64,000 bases of DNA from Amblyornis subalaris. Its lineage: Eukaryota > Chordata > Aves > Passeriformes > Ptilonorhynchidae. A program made the position numbers and the translations under genes. Below the pieces are notes generated by a model that was not told the DNA's origin, did no database searches, and saw nothing but the letters and a program-made list of their open reading frames with translations. Location: assembly GCA_018881555.1 (NCBI GenBank), contig JACAXG010000024.1, positions 8,675,662 to 8,739,661 on the forward strand, in the 5' to 3' direction. Below, one piece after another: positions 1-14,300 of this stretch. Every line of letters begins with the position of its first letter. Within the stretch, counting starts at the first letter, position 1.

Positions 1-370
1 GCCTGGAGAAGAGGAGACTCAGAGGTGACCTTATCACTCTCTACAACTTCCTGAAAGGTGGCTGTAGTCAGGTGGGGGTTGGTCTCTTTCTCCAGGCAGC
101 AACTGACAGAATGAGAGGACACAGTCCTAAGCTGTGCTAGGGGAAATATAGGCTGGATATTAGGAAAAAGTTTTTCACGGAAAGAGTGGTGAAGTACTGG
201 AATTGTCTGCCCAGGGAGGTGGTGGAATCACCATCCCTGGATGTGTTTAAAAAAAGATTGGTTGTGGCACTCAGTGCCATGGTTTAGTTGAGGTGTTAGG
301 GCATGGGTTGGACTCGATGATCTTGAAGGTCTCTTCCAACCTGGTAATTCTGTGATTCTGTGATTCTGTG
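1..370 (+). mobile_element. CR1 LINE, 3' end (left part outside window)
   Basis: This is the last part of CR1 ORF2 plus the short 3' tail. It starts in the conserved segment that encodes the C-terminus of the CR1 protein (the LRGDLITLY region). It ends in the hallmark tandem ATTCTGTG units at about 346-370, with no poly-A. The frame is broken by a TAG at 138-140, where the related copy at 57752-59620 reads CAG, so this copy is dead. The adjacent CGC-to-TGC change fits CpG decay. The element probably continues left of the window. Confidence 0.95.
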
Positions 371-3300
371 AAATAAAAATTCCCTTAAAAGCTGTTTCCT
401 GACCTCCAGGTGTTGGGCGGTTTGCAAACAAAATATGGATTTTCCATGCTATTTTATTCTCCATAGCATGGCATTACTCATATCACTGGTTACCAAAACA
501 GTTGGTCAGAAGGGGCAGCCCACTTTTACAAGTCTCACTTTGGCACAGAAGATATTGTGAGGACACGTGGAGACATATTAAACAGAGTAAGAAAATGACC
601 ACCCTGTAGCTAAGTTTGGCTTCTTGGAGAAAAGGCCCTGTGAGTGAAGCATCGGGATCATCTCCGCCAAAGGAACAACACCAGGTTAGAAATACTTAAG
701 AACTGTTCTTACAAGAGAGTGGATATTTAATTAAGCAATGTAATTTCTCAGGCCATAGTAGAGATAAGGTAGTACACGCACAAAAAAATCTTATTTAGTG
801 CAATTCAGGCCTTGCATTTATAAACCAGACAGTTTTGAGGCTGTGCATAGAAAAAAAATGTCCTCTGGTTTGCTGGTTACTATGAAGATGAAGTCACAAA
901 TGTGCTGTTGAACCTGTTTGGCCTAAATCATCACATGGGTTCAGGATGATACACACCCTTCTTTCTGAAATTAAGAGCACTTCTCTGGTTTGGTCCAGAA
1001 GATGAACTCTGAGGTTTAGTCTTAATGAGATGATTTTTTCAGATACTTAGAACTCATTTTAGGAAACCAATTCTTCTCTGTGAAGATTACAAAAACTGAA
1101 ATCAGGCACTTTAAAATTCAGTATTAAAAACATATTTCACTCTAAAGTGGAGCTGGAATGAAAGAGGTGAAATGGTTATGTTTTATTCCCTTCTTGAAAA
1201 AAATAACTTGAAAATTACAGAAGTTATGAAACTTCAATTTATTGTGTTTATTGTAATAGTGTCTGAGGCATGAGCTATATTAGTTCTTGTTTCTAAAATA
1301 CAAACAGATGTAGATGAATCTCTGTGAACAGCAAATTCCTTAGTCTCTGTAAAAAGTACTGAGTGGCTTGCTACCTGGATCCAGTGAGAGCCATCTTGCT
1401 CAGAAAAAGCTATCTAACTATGCAGGCAGATAAATGTAAATGTCAGATAAATGTAAACTGGGTCCAAGAAGGGGAGTTTTGGCTTATTTGTACGGGTGAC
1501 AGTGCCTTCACACCAGGAGGAGCTGCTGCAAACAGATATGTCTGAAACTGAGGCACAAAATCTAGACGTCAAGGAAGCAGAACCTTTCCCCAAGCAATCT
1601 GTCAAAGGGACTGGAGTCAGTAAGGTGAAAAAGATTGGGTGAACTTTAAGGACTGAGAGCTTTCTTAGCCTGGACACACCACTGCAGGTGCCTAGTCTGA
1701 ATAGCAGCACAGCTCTTGCACCAGAGCTGCTCAAGAAGTAAAGAGTCTGAGCAGTGCAAAATGGACTTAAGGGATGACACAGAGTCACTCATATTTCAAG
1801 AAATTCTAACTCTGCTGATGAAGCACGATTTTGCAGAAGCTTTTGTAAACTCCAAATTTCTGAAATTGATTTCAGGTACATAGGTGTGAAAATGTAGCAA
1901 TAGTTTGGAAATACTGCAACTTGGGTTAAAACCAAACCCTGCTAATTCTGCANGGCTGAAAACTCTGCCAAAATCAAATGAAACAGGGCAATGACAGCAA
2001 ATTTTTGTCACTTCCAGAAGATGAACGGAAGCTTTCACTGTGCTTATGGCTGCATCTGGAGTGCAAAGAACACTGCCAGTCACCCTCCTGGGGCTGTCAG
2101 CAACCCACAGGGCTGGCACTCGCTGGAGACAGCACAACTGAGATATTCCGGATTTACAGAAAGAGTTAAAATCACAGCAGACAGCAGGTACAACAGATAC
2201 CTGCACTCTTATAATCAAGTGCAAAAAAATGCATGTCTATCACCTACTGCTTAACAGCCTTGGCATGACAGGTACTTGGCTTTCAAGTATCAGCTGGCTG
2301 AGAATGTCAAAAAACACCCTACCTGACATTTAGAAATCTAGTTTGTGGAAATCTCTTTGTGATAGGGAATACGACAGCTCTGAGCAAACTTGGGCTTGGC
2401 TGGAAAATAACAACATTGACAGAGCCCTGGACCTTCCTTCCTGAGGGCACAGATGGATTGAGAGCTGGGGAAAAATTTAGATAATTTAGCTAAAAAGCGC
2501 TTAGGCTGGACTATGTATCAGTGGCCAGCACTACCATGCCACTGACTTCTGAAGATGCACAAAGTAGGAAAAGGGCTTTGTTCAGAAGTCTCATCACATT
2601 GCAGTCCATCACTTACAAACTGTGCTGATACTGCACTGAACAGACGAAACTTTAGTCAAAAGTGGACAAGGTTTGGAGGAAACTCAAGGATGATTACTGC
2701 TTTCAGAATAACAAACATTTAATCTAGGAGAAATTCTGCAATTACAAAGTTGAGCCAGTGGGGTTTTTTAACCATAACCATCATAACTTGCTTTTTTTTT
2801 CCTCTACTGCGCATTTGGTGTTGCTGCTTGAGAAAACTCTGGGTATCGGAGCTGACTCAACCATTGTTGAGGGGAAGAGTATTAAATTGGTGCAGCATTG
2901 ATAAGACAAAACACCCAGAAAGAACAAAAGCAAGACATAGAGGTTTGNTGTCAGATCAATGCAAGGAGAACTAGTTACTGGTCACTAACACAACATAATG
3001 ATGGCCATAAACCTCCTGTTTCTCTAAGATCTTTAAACAGGCCCAAGAAAGTACCAGGGCAAAGACCTCCTCCTATGCACAGGCAAAAGTTTAACTTAAT
3101 CAACATTTTAGTGGCTATATTCTCACTCAATTTCTAAACAGTAACAGCTGTAAGAGGTAATAGTGCCACAGTCATCCTCATTTTAGCTCTCTTGACTCCT
3201 GTGATTAGTGAGGAAGAGGTATTTGCCTATTAAGATAAGCTAAATATATGGAAGGATAATTGTTTTGCAACAGCTTAAAACACAAAAAAAATTTGGCTTT

Positions 3301-5323
3301 CATTTGCAGATGAGGCATGCACTGATATACTACACAAGCTCTAATTATCCGCTAATAATTATTATCCAGTAGTAATTACAGGAATGCCACTTGCCTTCAA
3401 CATTCTTAGCAGTGAACTATTTACATTCCCTCCATTCAATCATCATATTTGGTACAAGCTACACCTGCAAAGTTTTCATAATTACCAGCACTTTGGAAAC
3501 AGCACATCCAAAGAGTTCTATGGATCTGAGAGGAAATCCTGAATTTGGACCATGAGGCCTTCAAAAAGGTCTATTAGGAACTCTTCGCCTACTGCAGACA
3601 CCTTTAATAGCAGAACTGGCCTCACTGCAGCACTCAGCCTTGGCTGTTGCAGATATTTTGAAGCTAAATTAGCAATTTTTAGGGGCAAGGAGCCAACTGT
3701 TCTCTATATAAGCATCCCTACAGATGCTCCACTACTTGCACACTCTAAGGTGCAGTGGTACGTCTCTTATTCTCCCATAGCCATCATTGCTCGGGTTCCC
3801 TCAAGGTATGAAAAACACTACAAAATAAAGTGGTCAGTTATTAAATATTCTTATTTACCCTGGGGTAAACTAAAATATGAAAGAGCATAGCCTAGCAACG
3901 AGGGCAAGACACTAAGTGTCAATCTAGTCTGTCCTCAATTAAATACGTATTATCTTGCACTGACCTAAATGAAGCCAGGATTTCTCTTGCAAATCAGCAA
4001 TAAAGCTGAGAAGCAATGTTTTTCTTGCCTGCCTCCTTTTGCCTTCAAAAATGTGAAGCCTATTCAGTGCAAGTTTTTAAGGTTTGTTTGTATTTTCTCA
4101 CATAGGGTTTAAATAAACTCAGGCACCCTGGTGACAATAGCTAAAATGAACCCATACTATGACACATACTATTTGAATACTGAAAGCAAAATTTACATTG
4201 TTCAGAATGACAGCCGAAGGATGCAAATTAAGAATTAGGAATCTTGTGGGATACAGGTTTCTGTCTACAGAAGAATATAATTTATTCAAAATTTACGTTT
4301 TATATCATTTGGGTGCAGTCAATACAAATAGCTCCTTAAATGAGGAAAATTTCAGATAAAACNCATGTTACAGCAACATAGAGATCTGAATCTTGGTTTT
4401 GCCTTAAAAATCATGTTGATCCTCAAATTTTGTTCAAACCTTAATCAAACCAGTGATGTTTCTTATTTTGTTGGGGTTTTTTGAATAACTGAACAAAAGA
4501 CATTTTGATTTTCTTCACTTGATACACCTATAAAAAAATCCACATCCTGTTTTCAGGGATATTAGGAATCATTCCAAGTTCTACCACTGTGTAATGTGGT
4601 GCCAGTTCTGCTCTGCTTCTATTCTGTCACCTGTAAGATAAGTGAACCCAGGCTATAGATTTAGTTCTCTTAAGATTCACCAAACGTGAAATTCTGAAGC
4701 CTTGGAGCCCAAAGGGCTATGGAAATGTTGCTGTGACTGCCTTAAAAATCAGGGATCAAAACCTAAAATCACATTGCATTGGGAAAAGGAATTTCCCATT
4801 TTAAATATGAGTATGTTTGTAATCTCTATCTCTGTATAATGTAACTACAAATGTGAACTGCAGTCAAAGGGTCTGCATATGCCAGCATGAATATTTTCTG
4901 AAGAGAGAACTTTAGACTTCCTCCTGTGCTTTTCCAAGTGAGTTTTTATGGCTACTGGTTCTATAAAACTAGAACCCATTCATTTTTATTGGACATTCTA
5001 CTTAATCCAAACACTATTATATGGGTTTATGATGTATATTTCAAGGCGCTCCTCAGATTTGCTGTTTCCTAACTAATCCTAAGGAAAAAAAAGTTGTTTT
5101 GTGATTGGTTTGTGGTTTGTTTGGTTTTTTTATAGTAGGACAATAATCTTATAATAATTATTTTCCACCCTCTCGTGGCTGTGCCCAACTGCCACTACAG
5201 TTCTCAGGATATAAACGTATCCTGTAGAGTTGTAATCTTTGCTGTATCAGGCACTAAGTGTCAAATAGTTTCATACAATTGTTCTTGTTCAAAAAACACA
5301 TCCTCTTTTGACACAGAACTCAC
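371..5323 (-). other. ARHGAP8: ARHGAP8 intron 8 (incomplete in window), no other gene seen
   Basis: This is intronic sequence after the exon at 5324-5397. The next exon must begin with two bases that complete a glycine codon and should encode the RhoGAP arginine-finger segment. I looked for it on the minus strand down to base 371 and did not find it, so this intron runs past the left edge. Several short ORFs here (for example around 1980-2250) show no recognisable protein and no splice support. Confidence 0.7.
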
Positions 5324-5397
5324 CTTTACTTTTTAGGTAGGATACAGTTTCCTTCATTACTGGGGGGATTAGTTCGCCTTTGTTTTTGTCCTTAATA
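5324..5397 (-). CDS. ARHGAP8: ARHGAP8 coding exon 8: start of RhoGAP domain
   Basis: The acceptor is ccctgacag and the donor is G|gtgagt-like. The exon has 74 nt: one base completing Tyr231, 24 codons, and one base of a following glycine codon. The product runs [19 protein letters not shown] and on to YLKSKG. This corresponds to the N-terminal helix of the RhoGAP domain in ARHGAP8 (human has LKDKNQGELIPPVL). The separation from exon 7 (8.4 kb) is large, but phase and homology agree. The arginine-finger segment (GLFRRS in relatives) is expected in the next exon, outside the window. Confidence 0.92.
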
Positions 5398-8300
5398 CTG
5401 TCAGGGAGAAAAAAAAAAAGAAAAAGTAACAGCCTTTAAATGGCATTTATAAAGAAAGACTCAAAACTAAGGCAGAACAGTCTGAGAGAAATCTGAGAGC
5501 AGAGATACGTTACATTTCCCAAATGAAGGCACCTGTACCAAAGAAGAGATTCCTCCAGAACTTAACAGGCACTGAATGAAAAACTGAAACAAGTGACTTT
5601 GGTTTCTATTCAAAGAGCCATTCCTAAACACTTATTTCTTACTAGAAAAGCTGTATAACTGCCCTGGTGCCCAGAAATAAATAAGTGCTATTTGCTGGGC
5701 TGAAACGGAAGCAAGGACAGAGCCACAGAATGATGTTCCAAGCTAACTTTCCCCCCTACTTGAGACTGATTTTGCTGTAGTTTTGTTCTCGTCCTTTGAC
5801 ATGTCCCAGCTGGGCTGTTTAACCATGACAGAGTGATGGTGGCAGCTCCAATTGGATTTGGTTGGACACCGCTGGTGGAACGGGGTTTCCAGGCAGCTTA
5901 AAGGCAGGCAAGGAAGGAGTTTGCAGCAAATGCTTCACAATAAGTCTTGATCAAGGGATACTAGAAGTTTAGGAGCCTTTTATCATGCAGATTTTTCTTC
6001 GCCATTTATTTCTTTTTAAGCCACAGTGTATGTATAATTAAAAAGATATTGTGCTATTTATTTTGAAGGCAAAGCGATGCAGTGCGATTATTAACGCTTT
6101 GAACGATTTCCATGAAATTAGATTTCTTTCTCTTTCATGAGTGAACAGCTGAGGAAAAAAATCCAACACTTTCTTGATCCAGACAGAACAGAAAATTCTG
6201 CAATTATCTTTCTTATTAAAAAAAAAAAACGGTTTTGGCAGTTTGGCAAAAGAGATAGTTACTATCTGCTGAGTATTCTGCTGCACTTTATAGTAATCAA
6301 CAACAAAATAAAGGACCAACCTCAGATTTTAAAGTAGACTTAGTGCTACCAGCTGAGGTTGCACCTACAGAAGAGAATGATTCTTAACGCCTTTCTCTTT
6401 TCCAAGTACTGTGATTTCTTCTCTTTCTCTCTGGTCTTGCGTATTACTTTATCAGTATAAACCAACTGATAATAACTGGTGTGTATTTGACATAACGTCT
6501 GTAACATCATTACATGGAAAGAGCAATCCAGTATTACATTTTGTGTTTACACTACACATAAAAACGACTTCAAAAGGAATGTTACAGCAACGTAAGTCAG
6601 CATGGAGGGATAGGGAAATTTTCAAATCTCTCCCCTCATATTTGTTTTCCCTATGCCTGTCAAGGGAGTTAGAAAAAGATAAGTAGACTGGTTAACTCTG
6701 GATCTCTATGCTCAAGAGGTTGGTCACTCCCAGCTTTACATATAGGAGCAGTGGGGGGATCCTCCAACAGAAAGACTCAGAGCAAGATCATGACTTAGAT
6801 ACTGAATCACCCTGTGGTTTTGCGTCTTTTACTCATAAACTGACACGGGAATTCACTTCACTCTACTTGGTTATTCAGCCATCAAACATTTTGCTTCCAT
6901 TCATTACTCCAGGGACACAATGCTGTCCCTGACCAGTAGTCTCTTCCAGTCACAGTTTCATTGCGCACCCTACTCTTCCTCTTTCCGACTTTCACCATCC
7001 AACTTCTTCCCAGGCACTAAAATCTGTGTCTCTATTAGGTTATCCAGATTCTCCCATACCATAGTTTGTGTGTCATTTCCCCATGTGCTATAGAAAACAC
7101 TGCAAGTTGCTACGTGATTGCAATAAACATGTAGATACACTTCCAGAGCTTTCTCTACTATTTCAAATACTAGACCAATCTGCTGTTTAAAAGGAAGCTG
7201 CAGAACTAACGAAGTGGATCTGCCATGGATTTGTATCCTAAGTCCTATTTCTTTCCGCACCATGGTAATCCAAGATTATTTCCTTATGTCATCTACAATC
7301 TCACTTCCTTTACAGAGTATTTTCATTTCCTCCCCTCACCACTTTGTCTCATATTTCCTCATAACGTAGTGAGTAGCTCATAACTAATCACCATCTAAAC
7401 ACTAACTGATGCACCGGCACACCAAAGGCAACAGAAAACTGAATTCCTGCTACAATTTCTATCCTTTCAAGCAATGATTTTTTAAAGGCTTGCAGTATTT
7501 GCAAGAGCTCCACTCCTCTGTCAGGTTCAGTTGACATAAGCCTCAAGCTCTTCCATGAGCCTTACTAAAAATCAATCCATTGAATGTTCTTTTTCAACAA
7601 AATACCCATACCAGAATCTGAAGTGTATAAAACTCAATAATGCCCTATGTGTGGGTTAATACCACTTTGTGGACACTGCTGCNTCTACATGTACCAGGAA
7701 CTGTTTAGGAAAGGGGAATTTTCCTTGCTGTAAACAAACACAGAAATTTGGCTTAAAAAATATAGCCAAGTTTCACAAACCATGTTCACAACGTGACAAT
7801 TTTAGACATTTGATCAAATAAATTCTACAATGTATGCAACACGCATGAAAGAGAAGACTAACAGCAAGGAATGAGTTTAATCCAGATAATCCTGAAAGTA
7901 TGGTCTTTTATACATTAGAAATTTTCAATATTTGCTGCTGCTTGCAAGTATGATCTTTAGATGAAACAATACAACTTCTTGTTCTCACACATTGGCAAGG
8001 CACTATTAATTTCAAAACAAAACAGTACCAGACCTGCTGGAGCAATCATTCTCTGCAGCATCATAATGACACGATAATGGCCCAAAGAAAGATTTATGAC
8101 CTGACTTGTAAGACCAAGTTCCAACTCAATCTTCCCCGTTATCACAGACCTCTGAGAGCTAAACCAGAGGCTATGAGTGCTCCACGAAAAAACTCACTCA
8201 TGAGAGAAGCACCCGCCACCAGGACCAAGTTCATGACCTAGTCTTCAGAGCAGCAACATAGAACAAAACAGGCAGTGACTGTGCAGCCCCATTAATAAAT

Positions 8301-11300
8301 TAATCATGCTAATAAACCACACCAGGAAGGAAGTTCTAGAGGTTCTTTGCACAGCATGCAAAGTTGAAATCCCCAGAAACTATATCTCCCAGTAAGATAT
8401 ATTTCAGGCAGTAAGGGACTAAATAAGTAAAGGGGATGGGAAATGAGGTCAGTACTGAGGTCAGTGTTTTGGATGCCAGTGAGGAAAAGACTGTAGCAAA
8501 TAAAGGTAAGGGGAAAAAAATGCATACTAATTTTAGCTTTTCTAATAGGGGAGTTCTAACATACTCCTTATGTGTCAAATGATTTTATTTCCTGTATTTA
8601 AATCAGTACCCTAAACATTTAGGACAGCTTTTATTAAAATTAGTTGAAAGACTAACTCACTTAAATGGGAACATCATCAAGATTTTAATGTGCTTGGAAG
8701 CTGTTACATCTTTATTATTGACAATTTAAGCTCGTGGAACCCATTCTCAGTCTCTCTGAAGTTGCGTTGGTTGTGCTTTCTTACAGCTGCTTGCTCCAGA
8801 GGCACCAAATAGCAACCCAGCAACATTTTTTAAATGTTCTCTAATTATTATTGTTACCCATAAATGTGTTTCCTATTTCAGTGTATAAATAGCAAACTGA
8901 TTATTAACAGCACTTGCTACTGTTGAGAACTAGTATATCTGTCAGAGAGGTAAGACAAATAACCGGGCTATAATTTGTAATAATAAACCCTACATATCAC
9001 ATTTCTTTTTTTCTANGAAAAAAAGGTACAGTTGTACAGTTTCTGCATTTTTACCATTTTCTACAGGATTCCAGTTTCCCTTGAAGGAAAGGTTCTGCTC
9101 TCAGTAAAATGAACAAGGTTCTCTAGAAAAATGGTATTTTAAAATAGAGTAGGATATTCCTTACAGTCAGGGAAGGAATGCAAAGGATTGCTCTGTTTCT
9201 GCACCACTGGGGTGAGCTGGGATGTGTATTTCCAGAGCATTTCACATTATGAGACACAGTGTTCACTTTACCAGACCTAAAGTGACAGAAAATGATCAGG
9301 ACATTACTTCAGCTAATGTAAATCAGACCAGCTCAGAGGTCAATGAAATGGCACTTCTGACCTCAATTTGTGGATCCTGACAAACAATCCATGTTTCTCC
9401 CGTGTTGTCCAGGATGGTGGGATGAGTAGCTGTGCCTTATGATGGACAACGCAAACTGTCACTGGGGATCAGGCAGTGCTATGGGCAATTTGAAACAAGA
9501 CATTTTCTTACTCTTTCCACTTAAGTGAAGAACAGAAGAGAGCATTTCTACAGTGCACAGTACAGCTTCTCAAAATGATCCACAGATCTCAGTCATACTG
9601 CATCAATGCCAGATTCCAGAGATCTACTCTGGTAAACAGAGTGCCAGAGAGAAGGAGAACTCCTTGCTATAGGATACATGATTAGTTACTGCAGCACATT
9701 ACATATCCAATGACTCATTTCTAGACAGCAGACAGCTTCCCACACAAGGCCTTCACACATTGTACTGAANGGTCATTTAGTATTCTTAGCTGATAATCTT
9801 TCTTTCTCTTTTCTTTTCCTTTTCCCTTTCATTTTTTCCCTGCTGAGGCATGCAGAGGTTTGGTTTGGAATGCATTCCTCCTCCCTGGTCACGCATGCGT
9901 AGCGTGCACAAGCAGAAAGATTATGACCAAAAGGAAAGCATCCTGAAATGTTTATGATAACAATTCAACAAGCAAAAGCTGTACAGTTGTGGCAACTTTG
10001 TACATTTCCTCTGTCCCCTTTCCCCATCCATGGCATTAGATAGAAAAAGAAAACATCTCCTGTCTTTTCACAAAAGATATTTAATTTTAGATTTAAAAAC
10101 CAATCAGATAACACAGAACAATTTCAATAGCTAGTCAAGGGCAACACTGAGCTCTGTGTTGGAGCTCAGCTGTGACCTTCCTCGATGACAGAGGCCATCA
10201 GGTGCAGCAACAGGGGTTTATTGGAGCTTGCTGAACATACAGCACAGGACAATGATGCTGCTTGGCCCATAGACTCAATTACTAATTCCTTTGTTGGAAT
10301 TTAGGACACTTCATTCACACATCTAATTGTATTTATCAGATCAACATAAGCAGAGGGACCCCTAAATTTTTCCTTGCCTTTTTAAACATAAAATATTTAC
10401 TAACGGCTTTTAGAAGAAAAATCCTATTTTTCACTCTGACACGCAGAGCAAATTAACATAGTACATTCTGAATAGCAAATTCCTCCTGCTCTACATTTTT
10501 TCATGTGAAGTCAGCATTGTTGAAAGAGCAGGAAACTAGTCTTGCTGTAGCAACACAATGCATGGACATTGTTTAAAATGTCTGGATTTATGAAAGCAGT
10601 AGCTACTGGTGAGTAACAGAAAGTCACCTTCATAGTACTGTAGTACTCTGCTCTTAAAGTCTCTGACCACTACAAGCTGGGACTTACAGCCGGGGAGGAA
10701 TCCTTCTTGTGCTTGCCCCATTTCAGTGTTGTTCTCTGCTATTGCCCTCTGCTGAAGACTTGAGGTGAGGCTTGATTAACCTTTCAGCTACCTCACCGGT
10801 TGTTGCACATCAGAAGCTTGAATTAGCCAGTTAGAGCAGGACACAAGAAACAGTAAATGTGCAAAGCCATCCCACCCACTCTGTGCTAGCATTTGTCAGT
10901 ACATATCAAACCTGAGCACGGATTCCCATTACACTGTAACCAAAAGATTAAGTGTGGACAAAACCTTCTCAGGAGGATTGTTTTGTCTGATATCCCCATG
11001 AAAATGAACATAAGTTTCAGTTGTCTTATTTTATATTTTTGAGAAATCACACTGTTTTTAACATGAGATCAAACCTTTAAAGGTGCAATTTGGCAACCAG
11101 GCAACCCACTCAGAAATGCTATGCAAAGACTGTCATTCAGCAAACTGGGCAAGTCTGGTCTATACCTGTAGGCATACAGAATCAAAATAGAGTGATAGAC
11201 AACCTGTTTTGGTCCCCCACACTTTATTTTGAAGATGTCCTATAAGACAACTTTGGATTATTTAACTGCCTTTACTAAGCTCACTTATTATTGTTGGAAC

Positions 11301-14300
11301 TAGTGTAGTTTCAGTGGAAACTTCAGGACTACTTGGTACAACATTCAAGTTCAAGCTGCAAAGACCAAATTATTGAGTCCTTACAGGAGCTCACAATGAG
11401 GAAGGTTTTCCACTTCACATCTGTGCCTAACATAAAGTACATGTTTAAATCCCAGACAAGCAAATGTAAGTAGAGCTGAATAAACACATAAAATGAAATC
11501 AATTTGGTGTGTTTTTGTTTTTTCCCCTCCACAAAGAGCTTAGGGTGACACTGAGGGCTTAAAGAAAGCAAATGCAGCCATTTTAAATTTAGATTTTGCA
11601 TCTTGAGTGGATGGGGATAACAATGGAAAGAAACGCTTTGAATTAACCTGATAATAAGCTCTTCTGTTCATTCATAAATTAAACCAAATTCTGTATAGAT
11701 TACACTTCAAAGAATTATACTCTCAGCTCTCACAGACCTTCCATGATTTTTAGATGTCCAGTTACCTTATGTCATTTTGAAAATCCAACTCTACAAGGTT
11801 AAAAATGTCTTTGTNAGTTAACAGATTCCTCCAAATCAAGGTACTGGTCTCAGGCACTCATTGATTTATCAGTGTCTGAATGGAAACTTCCTTTAGCCTC
11901 ATTTTACTGTCCTAACAAAACAGGATTTTTCCCTCCCATGTGTCGGACAAAAGCAGATATTTTGAACCAACATTTAGGCTCCTTCTGCTCTTCCAGTTTT
12001 TAATTAGAGGTCTTGAAAGCAAATCCATTAACCAATATAAACTGATTAAAAAGTTACAAGAGGCAGTGTTACCAGAGAGAGAGCATTGCCTGCTGTTTCT
12101 AGGTAGGCATGTTTTAAAGGGGGTGGCTTTACCACCTTCCAGAGCCAGACATCATTGGGATCCCATTATCAAATCTCTCAGCAAAATTAGGCCACATAGG
12201 AGGGCTTTGGATGAAGCCCATTCCCAAATCTTCTACTGACTGAATAAAAATCATCATCCCAGAAGTACTGAATATGATGAAATCTCAGGCCTATGTTCCT
12301 TATAATTTCTATTCTTAAACTAAAGAAAGACTCCACAGAGAAACAGTCCTTTAATGACAGTAGCTTTATCTGGGCAGCTTACTTGATAGTGCAATTTTTA
12401 CTAACTGTAATGAAATAAATATTTCACATATTCCCTATACTCCCCATAAGCCTATACTGCTGTTTTGCCATAATAGTCTACAGAGATCTTAAAAGGAGAG
12501 GGAATTAGCAAAAGCAATTTATTTTTCAAGATAAAAGTTGATACCTTTTTTTTGGTTCAGATTTTAGAAGCTTCTAACACATAGCATTCCCTCTCCTCCA
12601 CTTTTACCCTTCTTCACAAACATAGTCTAAATTAATTAATTTATTTCTAATTTAGAAGTTGCAGGGGATTTGTTTATTTGTAACTTTAAGTTGTGATGCC
12701 ACACCGTCTCTTCTGCAAGAGTGAATAAAACACGGCATAAAACATTGTCCTTCTTAATCACCCAGTAGAGCCCACCTAAAAGATATTCGCTGAATTAGGG
12801 AAGTGAGTTAGCCATGTTTCCAGTGTTAGGTTAAACTCTAAAGAGGTATCATAAAAGTTAATGTCATAGTAGCTCTTACACAATAGATATTGATCACACT
12901 AATTTCAGGCCTTCTAGAAAGGACTAATGCTTAACATTGAACCAAAGGAAAATTCTGTTTTATATCTCATTTACAGCTGAATCATTAGAACCAGAAAAGT
13001 AGTTTGACTTTTCTGGGGGTAGAAGGAGGTTTGACAAAAGTCCATGTATCAGACAGCCTAAATTCCCTTTGCTGAATGTGAACAATATTCTTCAGCTGTT
13101 TTTGAGAAGAATGCCACAGAAAGATGACAGAAATGACTGTGGGTAGGAAACTAGAAGGTTTTGTGGACTTTTTTTCATTGTTTTTTATCAAAACTGAATC
13201 TTGCAAGCCCCATTGTGATCCCATTCCTCATGTAAAGTAAGTAATTTTTTATACCATATACAGTGCTGCAATCTATGCAAACAGCTGTCAGGGCATTTCT
13301 GGAAGAGAGTGATTTTATTTATTTCATAAAACTCTGATCAGAACATTGTGTGAGCAACAAAACTACAATGTATAAAGGCTCAAGCATCCATTGTAGCTTT
13401 GTGCAGCCACTGTGGAGCCTGAAGCTCTGTGTTGGCTTAGCTATCCATAATCTAAACATTTTCGAAACACTTTCAGACTGCCAGCATCCACCAGCAACAT
13501 ATCAGCTTGGAGCTTTCGCACATATGGGCAAATTTTGTCCACCAGGAAAAGTTGTGCAACCATGATAGCACTGACTACCTTGAACACACTGTAACACGAA
13601 AATCAGGAAGGTCATTGGGACTGTGAGACCTATCCTGAATTAATAAAATCTATTGTCTGGCCTCATAGTTTAGTGGATTTCAAAGAGAAGGAGAAACTAA
13701 ATATAAAACAAACAAGTTATTTGCAGGTGGTCTGTCTGGTGAATCTGCACATTATAGAAAGCTGCAGGGTATAGAAATCTCATATTTTAGGAATTTCACA
13801 GCTTACTATTGCAGGCTGACTCCAAATTGCTGGGTAGGCAGAGGTGGCCGTGGTGGAGGAACCTTAACCACAGGTGACGGTTTTCCCCTCTGTCTCCTCC
13901 TAAGATTTTCATCATGTCTGCAAAAAAATCGAGATTTCATTGATTTTCTGTGCATCGCAGATGACAGACTGTATATGTGAACAGCTACAAGTATGGCTCA
14001 TGATGCTGATCTCCTGACAATAGTGTATATGCTGCAGGTCTTATGGAGCCTTAATTTCAGCATGAGGAAATTTTTAAGTAGTCCTTGTAGTAGTATACTT
14101 AAGCAAGACATAGAAGACCCTTTTTGCTTCAGCCATAGTAATAAATATGTACAAAAAATAGAATCACACTATAATTTAACAGCAAAATTCAAACCTATTT
14201 GCTATTTAAAATAGCAACCATGCAATCCAATTTATAACCTTAGAGCTGTAAGGTATTTTTTGTTATCCCATATTTACACAAAAGGTGTGTAAAAACCCAC

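Noticed and set aside
371..5323. Remaining RhoGAP exons, including the arginine finger
   Set aside because: No minus-strand segment with the right phase and motif was found, so they are expected left of the window.
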